The position numbers and the translations under genes were made by a program. From Marsupella aquatica (taxonomy: Eukaryota > Marchantiophyta): DNA of 64,000 nucleotides. The notes under the pieces are model-generated. The model was not told the origin of the DNA. It saw only the letters and a program-made list of their open reading frames with translations, and made no database searches. Location of the stretch: the NCBI GenBank assembly GCA_973895155.1, contig OZ316892.1, positions 7,068,001 to 7,132,000 on the forward strand, given 5' to 3'. This document shows positions 24,196-36,224 of the stretch, piece by piece; positions within the stretch are counted from its first letter, which is position 1; every line of letters starts with the position of its first letter.

Positions 24196-26256
24196 AAAGC
24201 CCCACCACTAGTACCTTCAACAAAAGATTCCGCTAGTCAGACCCGTCAATTCTCAGAAAGTACAGACCAGTGATTTTACTCTCTATTAGTCTATTTTGTG
24301 AGTAGACGAATGACCTACTGTAATTATAAGCACCTATCAGGGGAATAGGTGAGATACACTTAATCTTTAATTATAAATATCACTTAAATAAAAGGAAGCC
24401 GTTAGATCTTTTCTGGATTTAAGGCAATCCGTCAGATTGTTTTCCCCCGTGTTTTTCGTTGTATAGTTTGCCAAGCTGGACGAGGTAAGACTTGAAAATT
24501 AGTTAACTAAAAAAATCTCTGGTCTAGATTGGAGTAATTGTTTTGGAGGGCTTTTACATTTCGCCAGGGTCGCGAATGTTACTGTTGTGTAAGGAGAAGA
24601 TGCGAAGAAGATTCTTTATTTGAATTTTCTAGATTAATTATAAACTATTAAGTCTCCTAGACTTAAGGAGAGCAGGTCTATTTTGGCTAGTAGACCTCGG
24701 GGCTTGGTGGGAAACTGGATAGTGAGACCCCAAAAACTAGCAAAAATTACTCAAGTGGCACAAGGGTTTTGAGAAGGCAGATCTTGGAGGAAATCTGCGG
24801 CTAAACACTGCTACAAACAGCAACCTAATATTGCTCTATTATTTCACCTTTTTAAAGTGGACACCATCCTTGAACAGCTGTGCAACTAGAAAAAGAAGCT
24901 TGGATGGACCTTCATGCTTAATCACTTTTCACTACAATGCTACAGTTTAAACCCATAACAGCATGTCACGCCCCATTTTTGCTTTAGTGCATAAGTACTT
25001 CAACATATAGTAAACAATATACCCCATTATGAAGCCGCATCAGCCCTTAACTATATACATTTCAGGACAACATCTTCTTCTCATTTAAGTGTGAGCAGAG
25101 TTGAACCTTGGTCCAATTGAAAATTAACTTTCAATGGACAAATGTTTAAAACCATTTTACCTTTAAATCTTTGTATAAGTGCTCTATTTCAACATTCCAA
25201 GATGTGGGCCTGAACCTTGGCAATTTAAATGGACCTTAGTGGGGACAGTCGCTTTCGTGGCAAGGTAAGCCCCTGAAATCATTTACTCCCTTAACACATC
25301 TTTGACAGGAACATTGTTACTAGTAACTAGTAGTTTAGACTAAATACTCAAAGGCCGTGCTTGAAAATGGGTGGAACCCAACCAACCAGTAGGAAAGTGG
25401 AGGTCCAACTATTTACAGGGCCCTGAGATGCCTCTGCCACCGATTAAAAACATGGACGGCCTAGATGGGGTTTAAGTGAGATACTAGTCTGGATAGCTAA
25501 AAGGGAAATGAGAAGGAAAAGCAGGATTTCTATATCCGCTTCCACAGAAGAATATCCTTTTGAATTATTCACTACGTTAAATAATATTGTAATGTGCCTC
25601 GGGGTTTGCGCCATTCTCTTCCCGTGGGGTCCACTGTTTTTTTCCCCTTGAAAGTAGTTTTTTGTCTCTTGAAAAGGGAGTACTTTATTTAGGTGACAAG
25701 TAAAACTCAATAAAAAACAGGGAGTAAAAGGTTGGACCACAAATCTTAGTTTGGCCTTGATTGGCAAATCAGGGGTCTGGATCACATCACCCGGTCATCC
25801 CAACCGTCCGGTCAGGTCTAAGGCCGGGGCCTGGGTTGGGTTGGAGTCAAGGTCGGGGGAGTTGGGGTCGGGGCCAGGTGGTAGGGTCAGGCAGGCAGGT
25901 GGTGGGGTGGTCGGGCCGGGTGGCGGGGTGGTCAGACCGGACTTCAGGCAAAGTTTTCTTCTTTATGGGATCCCCATAAGTATTCTTATAATTCTCAGAA
26001 GTTGTTCTTGTTGCTTTTCTAGGTTGTTCTTGTGAAACTCAGAGGTTTAGTGTGAAAGGTGTAGAAGGAAATTTAATGGCTTTTGGAGCCCTCTAATGGT
26101 ATCTCCACATTGTATATCAGAAGGAAGGGGAGATGAACTTATTGAGAAGGAGGAACAAAGCACAAGTAGATAGGGAGAAAAAAAGGAGCAGATTTTGGGA
26201 AAAAAACTCCAGAGAAGATCATGGAAAGTCATTAGGAAACAGGACTGTTCAGAAAC
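24196..26256. other. Intergenic, no gene seen
   Basis: AT-rich for the most part, with a G-rich stretch at 25805-25945 (repeated GGTGGGGTGGTCGGGCCGGG-like runs) that could form G-quadruplexes on the plus strand. No supported coding sequence. Confidence 0.5.
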
Positions 26257-26271
26257 AGCTGAGTGGAATTT

Positions 26272-26599
26272 TTTTTTGTCTTGAACGGAAATGGGGAGGA
26301 AATACAATTAGACTCCCCCCATCCCAATGTGACAGTTTTTCTGTAGGGAACCCAGACCAGGGTGAGCCCCAACGGATCCGACAGGGACCCGCACCAGGAA
26401 GGAGAGAGGATTAAATCAGGGCCACAAAGTGGACGACCAGGGGCCGAGCAGATAATCAGAACTCCAATCCACTACCCACAAAACCCATCCCACCCACACA
26501 CAAATACCCTCCACCCCCCAGTGTGTGTAGGGGGGATTGAACCTGGGACCTCTCAGTTCCAGGCAAATCCCCTAGCCAATTGACCTAAGCCAATTGGTT
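26272..26599 (-). mobile_element. tRNA-headed SINE, 328 bp, with poly(A) tail
   Basis: On the minus strand the element starts at 26599 with a tRNA-like head: box A-like taggtcaattgg, then about 35 bases later box B ggttcaatccc within gaggtcccaggttcaatccc. It ends at 26272 in a run of A (T7 on the plus strand). It is flanked by agctgagtggaattt at 26257-26271 and 26600-26614, a perfect 15-bp target duplication typical of LINE-mobilised SINEs. The tail part (tggtctgggt, gtcggatcc, tctctcc) recurs at 57865-58080. No protein coding capacity. Confidence 0.85.
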
Positions 26600-26614
26600 A
26601 GCTGAGTGGAATTT

Positions 26615-29600
26615 GACATCAATTTTAATTGCATTACTCTAACTTGTGTTTGTAAGCATGGTGGACTAATCCCTACAGAGAAATGATAGACTAACAACCT
26701 GAAGTCACCATGCATGACATCCAGCCATCTTTATTTGCCTCAAATGAGTACTTTAAGTTAGAGCCAAGTCTTTGGCACAGGTAGGTTTTATGTCTACTTT
26801 GCTCTAAAACCACCACTGGCCATAAAAAAGTATCCAAGACTTCTTCCTTTTTCACATTCCTCTCCTCCTCGAGACTTTGATCCACAATTTCAGGAAAAAG
26901 TACTAAAATGGTGAAATCTTGTGTAACTACTGTAGGTAGTTGTCATGGCTTGTGGCTCTTAAAGGAGAAAATAGCAGATAGGGTAACCCTACCCAGATAT
27001 TCCCAGTCTAATTCCCAGATTGTCCGCACCTATGATGCAACACTTGATTCTACGCTTTATTATCCTCCAGGTGTTGTGCTATGAGCTCCATGCCATACAT
27101 TAATATCCCAGGCATCTTCATTGGGAGGACTCCAAAGCAGTCCCAACTCGGATAAGAGAACCAAAACCAACCAGTACTCTGTGTTCTGAACTATACAACT
27201 TTATAGATGTAATATTGTTTAATCCCACGAGATGTTTTGAGGTGGTCATGGCATGTGCTGGAAAGACATGGATGACTGGCTCAATAAACTTCCATATTTC
27301 TATGGAAGTCAGCTGCTATCTTTTCTTACTTTTGTGTGACAATATTTTTTTCAATGTTCAAGTCCAATAGGGGCCAAACCCGAAGCCAAGTGCTGAACCG
27401 TGAGGCGCAAAATAGAGGAGGCTGCCAAGGGAGTTCCAATATAACTGTAGTTGCACTAAACTGGACCACACGAATGCCCTTGTTAAAGCTTGTAAGTAGC
27501 AATGGGCATGGGGAATTTAGGTACAACGAGTCATTCCTGTGCATAAGCATGGGTAGTAGGGCTACTATGTCTCTAACCAAAGACTATAATATAACACCAT
27601 CCCCTGCCAAACATTCCAGTTACCCATCTATAATCTGAAACAGCAGGAGCCAATTCTGCCCCTTCATAAATTATTATTTTTGGAACTGTCCCATCCAGAC
27701 ACTCCTCCCATCTCCAATGTCTGCCGGAGCTGCTAGACACCTGCATAAAGTGAAACTAGAAAATTGTATTTGAAATTTGAATTTAGAGAGAATTGGATAT
27801 AGTCAAGATATCAATAATTCATTAAGAATTAAAACAAGAATACTCCCTCCTATGATGTGACCATGACTGGACTCTGTGTTGCAGTGGCTGGTGTCAACCA
27901 TTGCGCTGTCCTACACTCTACCCTTAGTACACCTTTGTGTGCGAACTCTCACATTTGTTGCTCCTGATTCCCCAAGCTCTCTTCTGCTCTACTGTTGTGG
28001 TGATTAGGTTTGCGCACATAATAATTGGTTAAAAGCGTTTGGCGCCCAGTGCAGTAACGTGATGTCCCAAAACAGTTGGGATGGATAAATATGCTGGCTG
28101 GTTTGGGTCTGGGTTTAGGTAATGGGCATAAAATTAAACTCCAGCCACTACAACTTGAGAAACTTGTATGAGGCTAAATGCTCTGGAAAACATGTTTTGG
28201 CTAGCTGTGAGCAAACTACACGCAAATAAGTTTTGGGGCTGGCAGAATTTAAAAGCTCATTCACAAGTTAAAATAGCTTTTTTGACTCCAGTAGTGAGAA
28301 AAATGTGGGACAACCTTCACTCACAAAAAAATGGGCTGGGAAATTAAATTGACCACTCACAGAAAAGCATTTTTTTTAGATAGGTATGAGCAAAGTATCC
28401 CCAAAATTATCAGGAAAAATTCACTCATAAGAGTCTTTGGCAGGGAAAAATTAAACTGGCCATTCGCAAGGTCAAGTAACTTTTGCCAATCAAAGATGCT
28501 GCAAACCAGATTGTTATGACAGCTGGAAAATTTTTAAGGGTCACTCTCAAGTTAAATCAACTTTGCAATAAAAGATAGCGATCCACTCTAAGGTCACATG
28601 TGCTTGATGTCCACTTACTCTTCTCCAGGTGTGAAATATATGGTTAAGGACCTGAGGTAACCCTTAATGGGATATAAGGATTGGGATAAGGTTGACTGTA
28701 TATGTGGTCGAGCTGCCTAGTGGGGGGATCATATATGTAGGAGGCTTCTTATCCCATTAAGGATTACCCCAGATCTTTAGTTGCTAGTTAAGGTTGTCAA
28801 AAACTGATATCCCATTCCAAATATACCCAAACCCAGCTACCCCGCGGGAAAATTTAGTTGGCTATAGACCATGAATGGTTTGTTCTGAATGAGATATAAT
28901 CTATGGGAAACAAGTTCATGTGTCAACTTGTGAGTGATCTAAAATGTGAATAAACCCCAGATGACCCTTACCCAATTTGTTTTTTGCTTACTAGGTACAT
29001 TAAATACTTGTAACTATGACAAGATCATCTTTTAGTTGAGTGTAAGTACCCTTCATCGCCAAATCAGAAGCAGCCCCAACCCTGACGGGAAAATCTTCCT
29101 AAACAACACGTAGCAACATTTGACATTGGAGATTGGAATCTTGAAAATCCAGTAAGCTAGGATTAACTCCTTTATAATCTCTTCCCTATACAGATCTAGT
29201 AATCTAAAAACCTGTTGCTGAAAACCTAATAGTGTTTCAGTGAGTAGGTTGGACCTGACCTTTTGCATTTTCTGGGTTTGGTCAACACCCCGTTAAATAA
29301 CAGACGAAAAACAGAGTCAAATGTCTCCTTATGTATCTTTGATGGAGTCTCTAACACTGTGCCCGGATCTGACCAGTGTGGTACACATTGTACCGCAAAT
29401 ACTAAAAGATCTTCACCTGACCTGAAAGTACAGAAATATTATCCATATACGTTTGTGGGTAGGCGACCTCCCTTACCTCTCCCCTGCATATGCAATTATG
29501 CATGCTTGTTCACATATAATCCTATGTTTTAGGGGTAACATTAATTGCACATGAAAATATGACATAATTATATGGCCAGACATCACTCCATACCATGAGA

Positions 29601-30309
29601 AATCCCTTTATTTTTTTTAAATCAGTGAATGCACACCTTATATTAACACATTTTATGATGTGTGATTATCAACGAAAATAATTGTACATCAAAATGTGAC
29701 AATATATGGTGTACTATGTCACTCTATATCATAATAAATTTAAATCACTGAGTAGTATTCGTAATACACCATGTATTGCCACATTCTGACATGTGAGTAT
29801 AGGGACTCTATATCTTATAAAGGTAAAGCAGGTGATCTTAACCATGTACTTTTCTATTGCGAAAACACCTAAATTCAGGGACACCATATAGTACAAGGTG
29901 CCCTTAAGCCTAAACTTTGAGGGGGATTTACAAGATGGTGGCATCCAGATAGTGCCTTTCCATCCAAAGCAAAGAGGAGGGACAGTTGCATACACTAGAT
30001 TGTATCTCACACATAGAAAAACAAACTGCTGCCCCAAGTTCTTTATAAAAGCCCCCTTAGTGTTATTCATAGTCACATTTTGATATGCAATCACTGTAGA
30101 TAGTACACATTTTGCATTCGTAGTACCCTATATTTTCACATTTTGTATACCATGTATTGTTTCGTTTTGAGGTGCAATTAAAGGGACTCTATCTTACATC
30201 TTACTGTAAAAGCGCTACCTAAGCCTACTCTTAAAGCGCCACTGTCCCCTAAGCAAAACTCGGTGAATCCAGGTTACTAATCACCTTCCAAAAAACAACA
30301 ATAAATAAA
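26615..30309. other. Intergenic, no gene seen
   Basis: 26800-26925 is the MITE-free copy of the repeat at 21480-21930. Around 28040-28560 the words gagcaaa, actcaca and aaattaaa recur in a degenerate way. At 29600-30170 variants of acaccatgtattgtcacattttga recur about four times. At 30300-30320 there is a short (AAAT)n. No reading frame has a recognisable protein. Confidence 0.5.
28650..28777. repeat. Short foldback, arms about 24 bp
   Basis: The arm cctgaggtaacccttaatgg at 28651 pairs with ccattaaggattaccccaga ending near 28775, with few mismatches, leaving a loop of about 75 bases. It could be a miniature element or a hairpin RNA precursor; nothing decides between them. Confidence 0.5.
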
Positions 30310-30600
30310 TAAATAAATAAAATCTTACTATAAAAGCGCAAACAAAGTCTACTCTTAAGGCCCTAGGGTCTAGAGTGAGCCTCTAGACCATAACCCCAGT
30401 ACAGACAAAACTGATCATGAATCTCAATAAAACAAAACTTAAAATGAGGATGTACAAAAATGATATTAACTTCAAACAAAGACAAAACTGCAATGAGGGT
30501 GGACAAATGATGGGACAAAGATTAATGGAATAGCATAGAAATATTATTGTGCAATTTGTTTTCTTCATATTTAACTTTCAAGGAACAGGTAATTGGGCTA
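30310..30600 (+). repeat. Hairpin-tipped dispersed repeat, copy 3
   Basis: It contains atcttactataaaagcgc, agtctactcttaagg, the palindromic tip ggtctagagtgagcctctagacc, then acagacaaaactgat, caaaacttaaaatgagga, aaactgcaatgagggtggac, gggacaaagatt and tttgttttcttcatat. This is the most complete tip and defines the family with copies 1, 2 and 4. Confidence 0.65.
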
Positions 30601-30669
30601 GTATGAGTGAATAATGTTCTCAAAAAAGTAATAAAATGCACTTTTTTGTCCTCCCCAAACCTGGTGGAT

Positions 30670-30910
30670 AGTGGTGGTATAAGGGCCTAGGTCTAGGGTG
30701 AAACCTCTAGACAGTAACTCCCAATATAGACAAACATGATAATGAGTCTCACCAAGGACAGAACTTAAAATGTGGATGGACAAAGGTGACATTGACTCTA
30801 AATAAAGACAAAACTGAAATGAGGATGAACTAAAAACAAGGATGGGCAAATCAACTAAAATAGCATAGATTTGTTTTTGTGCAAGATCTGTTTTCTTCAT
30901 ATCTCTTTAT
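30670..30910 (+). repeat. Hairpin-tipped dispersed repeat, copy 4
   Basis: The same order of motifs as copy 3 lies only about 320 bp further on, so the two are a near-tandem pair. The tip has decayed (tctagggtgaaacctctaga). Confidence 0.65.
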
Positions 30911-30949
30911 GTTCCAGGAAGGAGTAATGGTGCTAGTGTAGGTAACGAG

Positions 30950-31449
30950 GGGACCTTAACCCAAGACTTCACTCCTCTAGCGAAAACATGTCGTCTATAA
31001 AGGTAAACAGGGCTAGTATAGGTAACGAGGTGACCTTAACCCAAGACTTCACTCCTCTTGCAAAAATATCTCATCTATAGAGGTAACCACGTGACCTTAA
31101 TTAACCCACGACCTCACTCCTCTTGCGAAAACATCTCGTCTATAGAGGCAACCAGGTGACCTTAACCCAAGACTTCACTCCTTAACTTGAGTGAGGGCGA
31201 ACACTGTACCTGCCGGAACTGACAGCATCAGAGCAAACCACGACTTCACTCCTCTTGCGAAAACATCTAGTCTATAGAGGTAACCAGAGGACCTTAACCC
31301 AAGACTCCTCTTGCAAAAACATCTCATCTATAGAGGTAACCAGGGGCCTTAACCCAAGACTTCACTCCTCTTGCAAAAACATCTCATCTATAGAGGTAAC
31401 CACGTGACCTTAACCCAAGACTTCACTCCTCTTGCGAAAACATCTTGTC
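30950..31449. repeat. 61-bp minisatellite, left part
   Basis: The unit runs aggtaaccaggtgacctta, acccaagacttcactcc, tcttgc(a/g)aaaacatct, c(a/g)tctatag, 61 bp in the regular copies. Several copies lack parts of the unit. At 31170-31245 the array is interrupted by a copy of the junction that otherwise marks its right end beside SEC61 gamma (cttaactYgagtgagggYga, gacagcatcagagca). The array continues at 37675 beyond the copia element. Confidence 0.88.
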
Positions 31450-31454
31450 TATAG

Positions 31455-31751
31455 TGTGGGGAGAAATCAGATCAGGAAAAACACTCCAAACATACACGAG
31501 GTTGGCTACGTCCATGGGAAGACCAAGCTTTATTAACGGTTATGTGTCTACTTAAGTATCACCATAGCTCTCATCTCTTCAAGCTCTCATCTCTTGCTAT
31601 ATCACTATGTTCTCTCTTGAGAACTCTCTTGTGTGTTCTCACACCACATAGAAGTTGAAGAGATAAGGATCAATCTCTTCAACTAGGGTTTACTCTAACC
31701 CTAGTTAACATACTAACCATAGTTCAACCCAAGACTGAGTTAACCTCTACA
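31455..31751 (-). repeat. 3' LTR of the copia element (297 bp)
   Basis: It aligns end to end with 37346-37669, apart from 27 bases missing after catacacg. A purine-rich tract (31754-31763, read aaggggga on the minus strand) lies directly before it, as expected for the plus-strand primer. Confidence 0.95.
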
Positions 31752-31945
31752 AACTCCCCCTTGACTCACGTCTTGGGAGGGTTCATAACATTGTCTTTTC
31801 CTTACAAGTTCCTCCGCGGGAAGTTCAAGACAGTAGGGCCAAAAGACCCTCCCCCTAATGCAAGGGTTAACTAGAACTAAGCCGTAACCGATAAGCCATC
31901 GGATGGAGTACTCATATAGAGACATTTTCTTGGTTAACTCTATAT

Positions 31946-34900
31946 TTACAATATTTGTAAATGATTACAATGCCTTGAAAAACTATTGGAGTCTAATACT
32001 TTGGTAAAAGCATCCGTTGGATTAAGCTTTTCATCAATCTTGACAAGCTCAAACTCATCATCCGATAATGCCTGTCGGATGAAATGATAGCGGACATCAA
32101 TGTGCTTTACCCTACCATCCATCACCTGATTCTTGGCAGTGTAAATTGCACTTTGACTGTCACAATGAAGATAGACACAATCTTGTGATAAGCCCATCTT
32201 CGTGACAAGCTTTTTCAACCAAATGGACTGATTATGCTTCTACTGCCGCTACATACTCGGCATCCGTAGTAGACTTTGCAACACACTTTTGGAGAGTAGA
32301 CTTCCAACTAATGTATCCACCAGCAAGTGTAAATACATATCCAGTTGTCGATCTCCTCTTATCCAGATCACCTGCGTAGTCTGCATCCACATAACCTTGA
32401 AGCACTTTCATATTGTGTGAACTTGCATCAAACAATAAACCCTTCTTAGTGGAACCTCTGATGTAGCCCAAAATCCATTTCACTGCTTCCCAATGAACTT
32501 TCCTGGATTTGCCATGTATCTGCTTACCTTGCTAACGGCATAAGCTATGTCTGGTCGGGTGCATACCATGAGATACATTAAACTACCCACAACACTTTCA
32601 TAAGGAACTTTGGACATCAAACTTTTTTTTGTCGCATCCGATGGACAAAATGCTGCAGAAATATTGAAATGCCTTGCCAAAGGAACACTCACAGCCTTAG
32701 CATCTGCCATGTTGAATTTTGAGAGTACCTTCTCTACATATCTTTTCTACGTTAGCCAAAGTTTGGCTTTGTTAACATCCCTGACAATCTCCATGCCTAG
32801 GATCCTCTTCACTGTGCCCAAATCCTTCATCTTAAACTCAGAACTGAGTTGGGCCTTAAGCTTATCAACTTCGCCCCTATCCTGTGCTGCAATGAGCATG
32901 TCATCCACATAAAGTACAAGGATGACAAGCTTAAAACCTATGTTGTTCACACGCCTGATGTAAACACATGGATCGTACACACTTCGCACAAATCCAAGCG
33001 ATTTCAAAAATTCATCAAAACGCTTGTTCCATTGCCTCTCAGGGGTCTCACTACATGGGGACCCATCATCTGTGATGTTTTTAGGCCTTGGACCCCCTAA
33101 AATGTAAGAAAAAAATATTTTTAAACCCCTAGAAAGTTGGAATATTCTTGGAATATTCCAAAAATTGGATTAAAAAGGCCCTAATGTTCTTATAAGTTTC
33201 AAAATTGAATTTAAAAGACCCTATTGTTCTTCTACAAAAATTCTTAAGTCTTCCCTTACAACCAATAAAATGACCCTATCCTTCGTCGCACGTGATATGC
33301 CATTTTTGTGGAAGTGAAACCCCTGAGCACTGCCTTGGGCTCTGCTTTAATTCATACAAGGATTTTAGCAACTTGCATACCAAATTTTCTTTGCCCTTTT
33401 GCACAAAACCCTCTGGTTGCCTCATGTAAATCACCTCATCCAACGATCCATATAAGAATGCCGTGACAACATCCATTTGATCTAAAACCAGATCAAATAA
33501 AACTACAAGAGCACATAGCAAACGTATTGTTGAATACTTTGCTACGGGTGAAAAAACCTCATTGTAGTCTATACCTTTTTGTTGAGTAAAATCCTTGGCT
33601 ACCAACCGAGCCTTAAGTATCTTCTCAGCATCCTCCGTGGGTCCATCTTTCTTCCTATACACCCACTTGCTTGTCACTAGGTAGACTTGTGAGTTCTCAA
33701 GTCTTGTTATCATGAAGTGATTTCATTTCCATGCGCATCGCCGCCTGCCACTGTTGCTTCTCCGTAGAAGCTAGGACCTCTCAAAATGAGGATGGATCTC
33801 CATCTTCATCCAAATCCACATGATCAGAAGGAAGCCAAGTTCCATACCTTTCCCGGGCTTGACGTTTACGATTTCCTCTTCGCACTGAAGACTCTGGCTG
33901 ATCTGATTGTAGTGCGCTTTGCCTTATAGTAGTGTCAACATATTCTTCATTTGACACATCCTTTCCCCTTAAATCATCTAGAGGAGGAGATTGCTCTTTG
34001 TTAGTAGTCGGAAATTGACCTATCTCCCCCTCCTTCAATGATTTTTCTTCATTGAAGGATACATCCCAACTAACAAGTAATTTGCAATCAACTGGATCCC
34101 ACAACCGATAACCTTTAACTTCACGCTGATAACCAAGAAAAATGCATTTCTGGGCTCTAGGATCTAGCTTTGTCCTATTGTTGCTAGGAACATGTGCATA
34201 TGTTTCACAGCCAAAAATCCTAAGCTTTGAATAATCAGTAGGTCGATTGTGCCATAACTCAAAGGGGGTTTTGTAAGTAATTGCCCGACTAGGAGAGAGA
34301 TTTACTAGATAAGCAGCTATGTTGACAACTTCTGCCCAAAAGATTTATGGCAATTTAGAGTGGCTCAACATGCTCCTTGCTCGCTCCAACAATGTGCGGT
34401 TGAGTCGCTCAGCAACACCATTTTTCTCAGGAGTGTACACAGTTGTGAGATGGTGAGTAATTCCCTTATTTGCACAATACGTGTTGAACTCGCCAGAGGT
34501 GTATTCACCACCATTATCTGATCGTAGATATCTCACATTCTTTGTAGTCTGTGTCTCAACTTGAGCTACCCATTGTTTGAAGATGGAAAGCACTTCAAAC
34601 TTATGGGCAATGAAATAAATTCAAACAAACGTTGAGTAATCATCGATAAACGATACATAGTATTGTTTGCCTGAATGTGAGAAAACCGGAGTAGGACCCC
34701 ACACATCGGAATGAATATACTCAAGTACAACTTTAGAATGATGAATGGCAGTTGGAAATGGAGTTCTTGTTTTCTTGCCGACAATGCAATGATCACAACA
34801 ACTCAACTTGCATGCTTGCAATCCTGGTAGGAGATGTCGCTTGTGTAGGATTTCCAAACTTTTTTCACTCATGTGACCAAGCCGAGCATGCCATAAATTG

Positions 34901-35286
34901 ATTTTCTCCTCATGAGATGTGACCAAATTGACTTCGGCAAGAAGGGTGGTGCCTTCCAAGACATAGATGTTTCTTTTCCTCTTGCCAATAAGAACTTCAG
35001 TTGATCCATGCGTGACTGTTAACACCCCAGCAGTTGCACTCCATTGATAACCCTTCGCATCCAAGTAGCCAAGAGAAATCAAATTCTTACACATTTCTAG
35101 AATGTGTCTGACATTTGATAGAATACAGTACTTGCCATCGGGTAGTTGAATCTTTACGGATCCAATCCCAAAAACTTTGCAAGAATGATTATTTCCCATC
35201 AAAACAGATCTGTTGATAGGAGTGTAGGATGAGAAAAGTTCACGCATATAACACATGTGATACGAGCAAGCGGAATCCAAGATCCA
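31946..35286 (-). pseudogene. pol: copia pol: protease, integrase, reverse transcriptase, RNase H (broken)
   Basis: In order on the minus strand: a protease-like start (LDSACSYHM, 35283 on; the usual D-S/T-G-A is replaced), the GAG-pre-integrase H-C motif (LWHARLGHMS...CDHCIVGKKTR, about 34900-34750), the integrase core (HSDVWGP, DDYSTF, SDNGGEY, EKNGVAER, 34700-34350), reverse transcriptase ([31 protein letters not shown], 33640-32880) and RNase H (GYVDADYAGD, STTDAEYVA, DSQSAIY, RVKHIDVRYHFIR, 32420-31980). In-frame stops separate gag from protease (35287-35289), split the integrase twice (near 34620 and 34343), and frames shift near 33780, 32740 and 32230. A 290-bp MITE interrupts the reverse transcriptase at 33327-33038. 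Confidence 0.93.
33038..33327. mobile_element. hAT-like MITE, copy 2 (290 bp), inside the copia reverse transcriptase
   Basis: The ends are ctcaggggtctcac and gtgaaacccctgag, 14-bp inverted repeats with one mismatch. The flanks are cattgcct (33030-33037) and cactgcct (33328-33335), an 8-bp target duplication with one later change. It matches copy 1 at 21569-21864 along its whole length. It interrupts the RT coding sequence just after the [11 protein letters not shown] motif, and coding resumes directly after it. Confidence 0.92.
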
Positions 35287-36224
35287 TTAACAATCCTCAA
35301 CTTGGGAAGTGGTACACAATGCAAATCCTTCACTATCCTCTTCTCGAACAACTACTTGGGCTGGAGAACCGACAACTTCCTTGAATGTGTCTTTGACACG
35401 ACAATCCTTCTTCATGTGGCCCACTTTGTCACACTTCCAACACTTTATCTCACGAGTAGACCTGGATGGTGATTTGGATCGAGATCTAGATCTGGATCTA
35501 AACCTCCTCCTACCAAAAGATCGGTCGTGGAACCTTCCTCGCTCCATGGGAAGTGGGTTAAACCTTTTGTTTTCATGAGATGGCTCCCTTGATTTGCCTC
35601 TTTCTACCAACAGTGCTGTTGATGATGAGGTTGAGGTAGGATGAGCAGCTTAGACTGCATGTCATTGGTCAACAGGGCACTCACCACATCATTGTAGAAT
35701 ATAGTTGTCTTATCACGGAATAGAAGAACTCGAGACAAAGATTGGTACGAAGGTGGTAGTGAGCTCAAGAGTTGTAAGGATTTCTTTTCTTCGCTCAAAT
35801 GCTCCCCCAAATTCTCTAGGTCAACCACAAGATCATTGAACTGATCGATATGATCTTGAATCTTGACTCCATCAGCCATTTTGAATTGCATGAGCTTCAG
35901 GCTTGCATACATTCGGTTTGACATCTCCTTCTTGTAGTACTTGTTGTGCAATGCTTGAAACAAGTCCGTCACCGTTTGTGTTGCTTTTTCCTTGAACTGC
36001 TTTTTCACATTGTTTTTCAGGTACATGCCAACAATACTTACCGCTTGATCCTGGAGATCATGCCAATCATCATCTTCCATCTCCTTGGGTTCAGATCTTA
36101 GTACCTTGCCTAGGCCCATCGCTCTAAGTGCATCCCTCACGTTACGTTCCCACATTGTATAGTCCATCCGACCATCAAAATTTTCCACCTCAAACCTTTG
36201 ACCTCCAATCCTAGTAGTCGCCAT
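35287..36224 (-). pseudogene. gag: copia gag with zinc knuckle (broken)
   Basis: The frame opens with an ATG at 36224 and continues with a UBN2-type gag core (FDGRMDYTMWERNVRDAL, MYLKNNVKKQF, LKLMQFKMADG, LSSLPPSYQSL). A frameshift near 35605 moves to the frame holding an Arg/Ser-rich stretch and a CCHC zinc knuckle CWKCDKVGHMKKDC (about 35440-35400). A TAA at 35287-35289 then separates it from protease. In an intact copia element gag and pol form one frame. Confidence 0.92.
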
